From: Candidatus Zhuqueibacterota bacterium
Lineage (GTDB): Bacteria > Zhuqueibacterota > Zhuqueibacteria > Zhuqueibacterales > Zhuqueibacteraceae
Assembly (NCBI GenBank): GCA_013361015.1
Contig: JABWAN010000380.1
Span: 1 to 6,116 of the forward strand
Direction of reading: 5' to 3'
DNA length: 6,116 nt
Shown here piece after piece: positions 1 to 5,132 of this stretch (positions within the stretch are counted from its first letter, which is position 1; each line of letters begins with the position of its first letter). The notes under the pieces were generated by a model. That model searched no databases and was not told the origin of the DNA. It saw nothing but the letters and a program-made list of their open reading frames with translations. Position numbers and translations under genes: made by a program.

Positions 1-377
1 GGTTTTTTGACAAGGCCAAGCCCGCTATTACGATCCTTGCAGATGATGATTACAAAATGAAGGCTACGACAGAGATTTTACAGACCAAGGCTGCCAAACG
101 GGGAATTTCTCTACAATCTTTCAAAACAGGTAAAATGGAAGATGCTACAGGGAGCTCCAAACGATGTGTTGTGAGCTTGGTCATGGGGATTGAACAAGAT
201 AAAGCCAAAGCCATTATTAAAACCCTTAAAGACAGTAAACTTAAGGTACAGGCACAAATTCAGGAAGAAAAAGTTCGGGTGAGTGGCAAAAAAAGGGATG
301 ACTTACAAGAAGCCATTACTTTTTTAAAAACCCAGGATTTTGAGATTCCACTTCAGTTTGGCAATTATCGCGACTAA
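1..377 (+). CDS. yajQ: YajQ-family (DUF520) nucleotide-binding protein, 5' end cut by the window
   Basis: This is the C-terminal ~124 residues of a YajQ/DUF520 protein. The reading frame is open from base 3, and the ATG at 57 is internal, because the codons before it already encode the conserved stretch ITILADDDYKMK. Also visible are KAAKRGISLQSF, a glycine- and serine-containing turn, KDSKLKVQAQIQEEKVRV, SGKKRDDLQEAI and the family ending PLQFGNYRD. The family is usually about 160 residues with two RNP-like ferredoxin-fold domains, so roughly the first 38 residues lie outside. YajQ proteins are small cytosolic proteins that bind nucleotides or RNA, and some members bind cyclic di-GMP and act as effectors. 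Which ligand applies here cannot be read from this fragment. The stop is 3 nt before the next gene, suggesting co-transcription. Third positions are A/T-rich, like the next gene and unlike the genes beyond about 1250. Confidence 0.93.
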   Translation, partial: FFDKAKPAITILADDDYKMKATTEILQTKAAKRGISLQSFKTGKMEDATGSSKRCVVSLVMGIEQDKAKAIIKTLKDSKLKVQAQIQEEKVRVSGKKRDDLQEAITFLKTQDFEIPLQFGNYRD

Positions 378-380
378 TTT

Positions 381-1166
381 ATGCAACCAACAGCTCTTAT
401 TACCGGTGCTTCCATGGGAATTGGAAGGGAGTTGGCTCTTGTTTTGGCTGAGCGTGGATATCATTTGGGGCTCTTGGCTCGTAAAACGGATTTGCTCGTC
501 TCTCTTAAAGAAGAAATTAAAAAACGATTTCCCACGTGTGAAGTTTTTGTGGCCTCATGTGATGTGACCCAGATTGAGGCTTGTCAAAAAACCATTGGAG
601 ATATGGCTTCTGCTTTGGGGCAGTTGGATTTGTTTATTGCTAATGCGGGTATTGGAGTTCAAACCCCAGCCTGGAAGTCAAACTACAAACACATTCATGA
701 TATTTTAATGACCAATGTGGTTGGTGCCATTGCTTCAATTGAGACTGCAAAAGATATCATGATCAAACAGGGTTTTGGGCATGTGGTGGGTGTTTCAAGT
801 GTGGCCGGATTTAGGGGGCTGCCTACATCCTCTGGCTATTCCACAAGTAAGGTCGCCTTGACAGCTTATCTTGAAAGTATTCGTCTGGATCTTAAAAAGA
901 TGGGTATTGGAGTGACTTCTATTCATCCGGGATTTGTGGACACTCCCATGACGCAAAAAAACAAGTATGCCATGCCTTTTATTATGCCTGCCGATCAGGC
1001 CGCTCTTATTATTTACAAGGCCATTCAACGAAAAAAGAGACGTTTTATTTTCCCTTGGCAGATGAAGGTTTTAATTACCTTGATGAGAATCTTGCCTGAT
1101 TGTCTTTATGATGCGCTTATGGGCTTATTCATCAAGCGTTTACAAGGTTCTAAAAAAACTTCCTGA
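381..1166 (+). CDS. Classical short-chain dehydrogenase/reductase (SDR), 261 aa
   Basis: A complete SDR oxidoreductase using NAD(H) or NADP(H). The cofactor motif TGASMGIG is at residues 8-15, NAG at 88-90 and the structural Asn at 112. The catalytic Ser is 139 or 140 (VSSVAG), with Tyr153 and Lys157 in YSTSK, followed by HPGFVDTP at 182-189. The full Asn-Ser-Tyr-Lys tetrad is therefore present. The C-terminal part (about 222-250) is basic and then hydrophobic (PWQMKVLITLMRILP), as in DltE-like SDRs that may associate with membranes; that is inference. The substrate is unknown. The ATG at 381 follows the yajQ stop by 3 nt and has no clear Shine-Dalgarno sequence, so translation is probably coupled. 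The gene ends 3 nt before the CNNM/CBS gene. Codon use is A/T-leaning (about 38% GC at third positions in the first 34 codons I counted). Confidence 0.95.
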   Translation: MQPTALITGASMGIGRELALVLAERGYHLGLLARKTDLLVSLKEEIKKRFPTCEVFVASCDVTQIEACQKTIGDMASALGQLDLFIANAGIGVQTPAWKSNYKHIHDILMTNVVGAIASIETAKDIMIKQGFGHVVGVSSVAGFRGLPTSSGYSTSKVALTAYLESIRLDLKKMGIGVTSIHPGFVDTPMTQKNKYAMPFIMPADQAALIIYKAIQRKKRRFIFPWQMKVLITLMRILPDCLYDALMGLFIKRLQGSKKTS

Positions 1167-1169
1167 TTT

Positions 1170-2255
1170 ATGCATGACGTTATCCCCACTGAGTTTTCAT
1201 GGATCAAACTAGTTTTGGCCTTGTTTTTTGTGGCCCTCAACGGTTTTTTTGTGGCGGCGGAATTCGCCCTCGTGGCGGTGCGGCGCACCCGCGTGGAAGA
1301 AATGGTGAAGCAAGGCCGGAGTGGCGCCGCGGCCGTGCGCCAAGCAACCTCGCATCTCGATGATGCCATCGCCGCAACGCAGTTGGGCATCACGCTGGCG
1401 AGCTTGGCGTTGGGTTGGATCGGCGAACCCGCAGTGTCGCATTTGATCGAGCCGCTCTTTCAGCATTTGCCGGGCACATGGTCGGAACTGGCAAGCCATT
1501 CCTTCGCAGCGGCGCTCTCGTTTACTTTGATCACGTTCTTGCATGTCGTCATCGGCGAGTTGGCTCCAAAGGCGATGTCCCTGCAACGCCCGGACGACGT
1601 GGCGCTCGTGGTCGCTGCACCGTTGTTGTTCTTTTCAAAAATTGCTCACCCGGCGGTTTTAATGATGAACGGCGTGGGCAATTGGGTGGTGCGGCGTTTG
1701 GGATTCGAGCCGGTGAGCGGGCATCAAATGGTGCATTCCGTGGAAGAGTTGAGTTTGCTTGTGGAAGAAACGCGTCGCGCAGGTGTGCTCCCGCCGGATC
1801 AAGCGGAATATTTGCGCAACGTTTTTCGCCTGTCTTCCAAATGCGTGGGAGAGCTCATCGTGCCGCGCGAGCAAGTAGCGGCATTGGAGCTGCACGCTTC
1901 GGAGAAAGAAGTTTTGGAAGCCGTCCGGGAAAGCGCACATACGCGCATGCCAGTGTATGACCGCGATTTCGATCACATCGTCGGTATCATTAACACAAAA
2001 GATCTCTTTTACCTTTTCAGCCTGCGCGGCGTCGTGACGATCGTCGATGCCATGTATCCGCCCGTGCGTTTCCCCGCGAAAATGTCCGTGGCGTTGGCGT
2101 TGCGCGAATTTCGGCGGCAAAAAAAGCAGCTCGCTGTGGTAAGCGACGAGTACGGCCACAGCCTCGGTATTGTTACTCTGGAAGACGTGATGGAAGAGAT
2201 TGTCGGGGAGATCGAAGACGAGCACGATTTGCCGGAGGGAGAAAATCAGAATTGA
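1170..2255 (+). CDS. CNNM-domain/CBS-pair membrane protein, HlyC/CorC (hemolysin-like) family, 361 aa
   Basis: An integral membrane protein of the family annotated as hemolysin-related or magnesium/cobalt transport proteins, likely acting in divalent cation efflux or homeostasis. The N-terminal CNNM (DUF21) domain spans about 1-185. Membrane segments lie near 11-37, 70-85, 111-130 and 144-168, with the conserved FFVAAEFALVAVRRTR at 26-41 and the VIGELAPKA loop at 127-135. A CBS pair follows: first repeat about 228-284 (IVPREQV, ending VGIINTKDLF), second about 292-350 (ending LGIVTLEDVMEEIVGEIEDE). The protein stops right after the second CBS repeat, so the ~80-residue CorC_HlyC domain found in many relatives is absent. 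Shorter family members exist, so this need not be damage. The start follows the SDR stop by 3 nt without an evident ribosome binding site. Composition changes sharply near codon 28 (see findings). Transport specificity is not deducible. Confidence 0.93.
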   Translation: MHDVIPTEFSWIKLVLALFFVALNGFFVAAEFALVAVRRTRVEEMVKQGRSGAAAVRQATSHLDDAIAATQLGITLASLALGWIGEPAVSHLIEPLFQHLPGTWSELASHSFAAALSFTLITFLHVVIGELAPKAMSLQRPDDVALVVAAPLLFFSKIAHPAVLMMNGVGNWVVRRLGFEPVSGHQMVHSVEELSLLVEETRRAGVLPPDQAEYLRNVFRLSSKCVGELIVPREQVAALELHASEKEVLEAVRESAHTRMPVYDRDFDHIVGIINTKDLFYLFSLRGVVTIVDAMYPPVRFPAKMSVALALREFRRQKKQLAVVSDEYGHSLGIVTLEDVMEEIVGEIEDEHDLPEGENQN

Positions 2256-2264
2256 GATTTGCGA

Positions 2265-2303
2265 GGGCAACGAAACATGCGAACTTCGCCCAAACGGTTT
2301 TTT
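2265..2303 (+). terminator. Weak candidate terminator after the CNNM/CBS gene
   Basis: Ten bases after the CNNM/CBS stop, GGGC (2265-2268) can pair with GCCC (2288-2291). An inner GCGA/TCGC stem (2279-2282 with 2286-2289) is an alternative. A run of six T follows at 2298-2303, but about six bases separate the stem from the T-run. The stem is short and interrupted, so this is only a plausible intrinsic terminator in the 89-bp gap between two convergent genes. Confidence 0.25.
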
Positions 2304-2344
2304 GTGTGAATGATGAGCGCGCGCAAGCCCGCAAGATCTGCAGG

Positions 2345-3472
2345 CTAACGTGCCATGAGTGTTTCCACGCGCACGGTGAGATCATCCACGCGATCGAGAT
2401 TTACGGTAACGCCCATGCCGGGTTGAGCGAGCGGCACTTGCACCATTCCGCGCGCGTCCATGGTCCATTCCGGCGTGACAATATCCTGCTCCCAATAGCG
2501 TGCGCTCGGCGAAAGATCGCCGGGCAGAATAAAATTCGGCAGCGCGGCGAGCGCGACATTGTACGCGCGACCGACGCCGCTTTCCAACATCCCGCCGCAC
2601 CACACTGGAATATTATGCTGCGCGCAGAAGTCGTGAATCGCTTTGGAAGAAGCAAAGCCGCCGACTCTGCCGGGTTTGATGTTGATAATCTTCCCGCTGC
2701 CGAGCTTGACCATGTCCTCGGCTTTGTCCACACCGGTAATGGATTCATCCAAACAGATCGGGGTTTTGAGCTGCCGTTGCAGCGTGGCGTGCTGCACAAT
2801 GTCATCCCATGCCAGCGGCTGTTCGAGCATAATGAGGTCGAACGCATCGAGTTGTTTGAGCACTTGCACGTCGTGCAGCGAATACGCATTATTCGCATCG
2901 GCCATAAGATGCGCTTCGGGTCCCAAAGCCTCGCGCACCGCGGCCACGTATTCCACGTCCGCCCCCGGCTTGATTTTAACTTTGATCTTGCGATAGCCCT
3001 GGGCCTGTGCCGCACGGGCTTTTGCGACCAAAGCCTCGGGATTGTTTTGAATGCCGAGCGAGATGCCGGTGGCGATTTCAGTGCGGGCGCCGCCGAGCAC
3101 TTTGGCGAGCGGCATTTCTTGCAAGCGCGCAGCAAGTTCCCACATTCCCATTTCCACCGCGGCTTTCGCCATGCGATGCCCTCGAATATTTTCTTCCAGC
3201 GCATTAAAAATTTCTGCCGAACTATGAAACGTTTTGCCGAGCACGCGTGGTGCGATCCAGGCTTTGATCGCATACCACGCCGTGTCGATGGTCTCCGGCG
3301 AGTAGTTCGGCATTTCATCCGCAACGCATTCCGCCCAGCTCACGAGGCCGTCGGGGTGGCGCAGTTGCAACAAGCAAATTCTGCGCTCGTGCACCATGCC
3401 CGAGGAGATGGCAAAAGGCTCGCGCAACGGCATGCGGATTTCGCGCAGAGTGAGGCGGTCGATTCGGAGCAT
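2345..3472 (-). CDS. menC: Enolase-superfamily o-succinylbenzoate synthase / N-succinylamino acid racemase type enzyme, 375 aa
   Basis: A full-length enolase-superfamily enzyme of the muconate-lactonizing subgroup, MenC/NSAR type. An N-terminal capping domain covers about 1-125 (LREPFAISSG at 16-25). The barrel follows, with catalytic lysines 164 and 166 in IKVKIKPG, metal ligands Asp192 (MADANNAY), Glu217 (LEQPL) and Asp242 (LDESI), and the opposing Lys266 (NIKPGRVGG). The family-typical GGMLESGVGRA is at 293-303. All catalytic residues are intact. Members convert SHCHC to o-succinylbenzoate in menaquinone synthesis, racemise N-succinylamino acids, or do both, and sequence alone rarely separates these. 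No other menaquinone gene is visible here; the upstream neighbour is an SDR on the same strand, 114 bp away. The ATG at 3472 has only a weak GAGAC upstream, but the conserved N-terminus begins at once. The symbol reflects the family, not a proven role. Confidence 0.85.
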   Translation of the reverse strand: MLRIDRLTLREIRMPLREPFAISSGMVHERRICLLQLRHPDGLVSWAECVADEMPNYSPETIDTAWYAIKAWIAPRVLGKTFHSSAEIFNALEENIRGHRMAKAAVEMGMWELAARLQEMPLAKVLGGARTEIATGISLGIQNNPEALVAKARAAQAQGYRKIKVKIKPGADVEYVAAVREALGPEAHLMADANNAYSLHDVQVLKQLDAFDLIMLEQPLAWDDIVQHATLQRQLKTPICLDESITGVDKAEDMVKLGSGKIINIKPGRVGGFASSKAIHDFCAQHNIPVWCGGMLESGVGRAYNVALAALPNFILPGDLSPSARYWEQDIVTPEWTMDARGMVQVPLAQPGMGVTVNLDRVDDLTVRVETLMAR

Positions 3473-3586
3473 CTTGTTGTCTCGTTTCTATTCAATGCAA
3501 AAGCGGAGTTCTATCCGTTGCGTTGTTTCTATCCGGTGGGAATATTTTCAAAATCCTTTTTTCTGATTGCACGTGTGGTGGCCTGC
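3473..3586 (-). other. Gap between SDR and menC-like gene with a thrice-repeated decamer-like word
   Basis: This 114-bp spacer is more AT-rich than the flanking genes and has no plausible ORF. Read on the plus strand it carries three related words, GTTTCTATTC (3484-3493), GTTCTATCCG (3508-3517) and GTTTCTATCCGG (3525-3536), close to the start of the menC-like gene. They could be a binding site for a regulator or a chance repeat. I see no convincing promoter or terminator, so read-through from the SDR is likely. Confidence 0.3.
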
Positions 3587-4363
3587 TCAAATCAACGAAC
3601 GCGATTGGCACCCGTCTACATTCACGCACGCGCCACTCACCCAGCTTGCGCGCTCCGAAGCGAGAAACGTCACCACATTTGCAATCTCCTCCACGGTTCC
3701 AAATCTTCCCATCGGAATTTCATGCTTCACGAACTCGGCCATGCCTTGGGGATCTTGCACGCAGCGTTTGTCCCAGCTCCCGCCGGGAAAGCGAATCGAG
3801 CCGGGCGCAACGCTATTCACGCGAATGTTATCTTTGGCTAATTCCACAGCCATAATTTTGGCGACGCTAATCAGGCCGGACTTCGTTGTGTTGTAGAGGG
3901 CAAGCCCCTCCCCGCCGGATTCTCTTCCAAAGATTGATGAAATAAAAATGATTGCGCCGCCGCCTTGCGCGCGCATCTGCGGAAGCACCGCGCGACTCAC
4001 GCGAACGTGCGACGTCAAATTGAGTGCGAGCACTTCATCCCATTCCGCATCCGTGCGCTCTGCAAATGCGCCGCGACGATTGCCGCCGGCATTGTTGACG
4101 AGAATGTCAATGCCGCCGAAACGCGCGAGGGTCTCATTAACCAGCGTGGGTGCATGCTTGGGATCGGTGATGTCGAGCGCCAGCGCGAGCACCTCCGCGC
4201 CTTTACTTTGAATTTCTTTCGCAGCCTCTTGCAACGTGGCTTCTTGTCGGGCACAAATCACCACGCGGCAGCCCTCGGCAGCCAAACTCAACGCAATGCC
4301 TTTGCCGATGCCGCGACTGCCGCCGGTAATGACAGCCACTTTCTGGCGCAATCCTAAATCCAT
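3587..4363 (-). CDS. FabG-like short-chain dehydrogenase/reductase, 258 aa
   Basis: A complete cytosolic SDR of the 3-oxoacyl-ACP-reductase-like type, using NAD(H) or NADP(H). The cofactor motif TGGSRGIG is at 13-20, Asp64 in ALDITD, NNAGG at 90-94, Asn115 in ALNLTS, catalytic Ser142/143 in FISSIFG, and Tyr157 with Lys161 in YNTTK. The tail has IPMGRFGTVEEIANVVTFLAS (216-236) and WVSGACVNVDG, the usual dimer-forming end. The glycine that often follows DG is Cys252. The frame stays open upstream, allowing a 294-residue product from 4471. I choose the ATG at 4363 because GAAAGG (4370-4375, minus strand) lies 6 nt upstream and the conserved fold starts immediately after. The menC-like gene lies 114 bp downstream on the same strand, so a two-gene operon is likely. 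The substrate is unknown; it is not necessarily fatty acid synthesis. Confidence 0.93.
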   Translation of the reverse strand: MDLGLRQKVAVITGGSRGIGKGIALSLAAEGCRVVICARQEATLQEAAKEIQSKGAEVLALALDITDPKHAPTLVNETLARFGGIDILVNNAGGNRRGAFAERTDAEWDEVLALNLTSHVRVSRAVLPQMRAQGGGAIIFISSIFGRESGGEGLALYNTTKSGLISVAKIMAVELAKDNIRVNSVAPGSIRFPGGSWDKRCVQDPQGMAEFVKHEIPMGRFGTVEEIANVVTFLASERASWVSGACVNVDGCQSRSLI

Positions 4364-4369
4364 GCTTTG

Positions 4370-4375
4370 CCTTTC
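4370..4375 (-). promoter_or_regulatory. Ribosome binding site fixing the SDR start
   Basis: GAAAGG on the minus strand, 6 nt before the ATG at 4363. It supports the 258-residue SDR over the 36-residue N-terminal extension that the open frame would allow. Confidence 0.6.
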
Positions 4376-4478
4376 GTCTTTGGTATCATGAATTTTCTCC
4401 GAATCGAAACTTTTTTTCCACGACGAGCGTCTAAGCCATTGCAGTCGACGACCACACAAGGAAGCGTTCACAATCTAC

Positions 4479-4485
4479 AAAGGAG
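4479..4485 (+). promoter_or_regulatory. Strong ribosome binding site of the 39-codon ORF
   Basis: AAAGGAG, seven matches to the anti-Shine-Dalgarno consensus, 7 nt before the ATG at 4493. It is the best ribosome binding site in the window and the main reason to treat the following short ORF as a gene and to reject the longer in-frame start at 4367. Confidence 0.65.
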
Positions 4486-4492
4486 TGAATTG

Positions 4493-4612
4493 ATGGAATT
4501 CGTACTTGCTGTGATGACGGTGAGCTTGCTCGCCGCGGGCTATCATCTTGTCACCGTTCGCGTGAAAGCGCGTGTTCAAAATAAAAAAGATGCTCTATCG
4601 CGCCGGTTGTAA
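4493..4612 (+). CDS. Small single-membrane-segment protein, 39 aa
   Basis: I do not recognise this family. The predicted product begins MEFVLAVMTVSLLAAGYHLV, one hydrophobic helix (about residues 3-22), and ends in a strongly basic tail (TVRVKARVQNKKDALSRRL, ten Lys/Arg). The positive tail suggests a membrane-anchored small protein with its C-terminus in the cytoplasm. It has an AAAGGAG ribosome binding site 7 nt upstream and starts 129 bp from the divergent SDR start. The frame could be extended to the ATG at 4367, giving 81 residues, but the extra part is unlike a protein N-terminus and has no ribosome binding site. An imperfect inverted repeat begins about 30 bp after the stop and might end the transcript. 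It could be a regulatory small membrane protein; no function can be assigned. Confidence 0.55.
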   Translation: MEFVLAVMTVSLLAAGYHLVTVRVKARVQNKKDALSRRL

Positions 4613-4644
4613 TGTTAGGACGGATTTAGATATTTTTCGTTTTT

Positions 4645-4720
4645 GATTGTCACCCCGAGCCTTACCTTTAGGATTCGTTAAAAGATGTACCTCCTCCCCT
4701 CCCTGCTCGGGGTGGCAGTC
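4645..4720. repeat. Imperfect 16-bp inverted repeat with CACCCCGAGC core, 44-nt loop
   Basis: The left arm GATTGTCACCCCGAGC (4645-4660) pairs with the right arm GCTCGGGGTGGCAGTC (4705-4720) over all 16 positions, 14 Watson-Crick and 2 G-U in plus-strand RNA. The 44-nt loop is pyrimidine-rich at its 3' end. A short CTTTTC follows on the plus side. The core resembles dispersed TGTCACCCCGAGC palindromes that I recall from some FCB-type genomes. It could be a small dispersed repeat unit or a loose terminator for the 39-codon ORF; the long loop argues against a classical terminator. The arms are directly observed, the family membership is inference. Confidence 0.6.
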
Positions 4721-4752
4721 TTTTCGGATAATAAAGATTCGGCTCCGTATTG

Positions 4753-4860
4753 TCAATCTGTAACTCTTGCCATTCTTCTTCCTTCAAACAAGAAATGCTG
4801 CCACGTGTTCTTATGGAGTTCATTCAACAGTTTAGTGCGACGAACAAGCTGGGTCTTCAT
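4753..4860 (-). CDS. Very weak candidate mini-ORF, 35 aa, overlapping the next upstream one
   Basis: Open from ATG at 4860 to TGA at 4753-4755. The product begins MKTQLVRRTKLLNELHKN and is basic with an aromatic patch (WQHFLF). It overlaps the 3' end of the upstream mini-ORF by 29 nt in another frame, an arrangement that would permit translational coupling. No proper ribosome binding site is at normal distance. I recognise no family, and it may be chance. Confidence 0.15.
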   Translation of the reverse strand: MKTQLVRRTKLLNELHKNTWQHFLFEGRRMARVTD

Positions 4861-4930
4861 CCGGCTTTGATTTTCCCCGCTTCTTTGCAATCCGAATCCC
4901 TTTAATCCAACGACGACGAGTCGTTATCAT
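4832..4930 (-). CDS. Weak candidate mini-ORF, 32 aa, basic
   Basis: Open from ATG at 4930 to TAA at 4832-4834. The product starts MITTRRRWIKGIRIAKKRGK, is very basic in its first 22 residues and acidic just after (PDED). GAGGTG lies 6 nt upstream of the ATG on the minus strand (4937-4942), a fair ribosome binding site and the main support. A 6-bp hairpin (4909-4914 with 4920-4925) sits right after the start codon and would hinder or regulate initiation. No family is recognised; a chance ORF is quite possible. Confidence 0.25.
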   Translation of the reverse strand: MITTRRRWIKGIRIAKKRGKSKPDEDPACSSH

Positions 4931-5120
4931 ATTTCGCACCTCGAGTCGGTGACGCTGCGGGTCTTCAATGCTTCACACAATGAATATGCGCCAAAGGTGC
5001 GGGGCTGTTCATTTCTATAATAATTCGTCTTTGTCATAGTATTTATGCGTATATTGACATATAAAGCTCGACCGCCTGGCATTTGATATGGAGCAGTTCA
5101 ATTGAAGGCATCGAACCAGC

Positions 5121-5126
5121 AAAGGA
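5121..5126 (+). promoter_or_regulatory. Ribosome binding site for the DUF1566 gene (upstream start)
   Basis: AAAGGA, 6 nt before the ATG at 5133. A second possible site, AAGGTG at 5202-5207, lies 6 nt before an in-frame ATG at 5214, so a shorter product starting at residue 28 cannot be excluded. Confidence 0.5.
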
Positions 5127-5132
5127 AAATTC

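Larger units (their letters stand above)
4613..5132. other. 520-bp gene-poor, relatively AT-rich intergenic region
   Basis: Three 60-base lines sampled here have 40-42% GC, well below the GC-rich genes on either side (one line of the CNNM/CBS gene is 65%). It holds the inverted repeat at 4645-4720, two mini-ORFs on the minus strand (4753-4930), a small 6-bp hairpin at 4909-4925, and the upstream region of the DUF1566 gene. A TTGACA at 5054-5059 has no matching -10 at normal spacing. A TATAAT at 5016-5021 has no matching -35. I see no decayed gene of recognisable family. Confidence 0.6.

Noticed and set aside
1659..2270. A 203-codon minus-strand ORF opposite the CNNM/CBS gene
   Set aside because: Antisense shadow; the plus strand shows the CBS-pair signature over the same bases.
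2401..3324. A 307-codon minus-strand ORF in another frame of the menC-like gene
   Set aside because: A frame-shifted shadow rich in Arg, Ser and Cys with no family signature; the true frame is unambiguous.
2252..3841. A 529-codon plus-strand ORF across the menC-like gene
   Set aside because: It is the antisense shadow of the GC-rich menC-like gene and the end of the SDR. Its composition (rich in His, Arg, Phe) matches no family, whereas the minus strand encodes intact catalytic motifs throughout.
4364..4471. N-terminal extension of the FabG-like SDR to an ATG at 4471
   Set aside because: The added 36 residues look non-native (Arg/Ser/Trp-rich), and the ATG at 4363 has GAAAGG at 6 nt and begins right at the conserved fold.
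4685..4870. A 61-codon plus-strand ORF in the gene-poor region
   Set aside because: It starts inside the loop of the inverted repeat, lacks a normally spaced ribosome binding site and resembles no family.
5054..5089. TTGACA as a -35 box for the DUF1566 gene
   Set aside because: At 17-bp spacing the -10 would be TGGCAT, a poor match; the nearest better hexamer, TGATAT, is 24 bp away.
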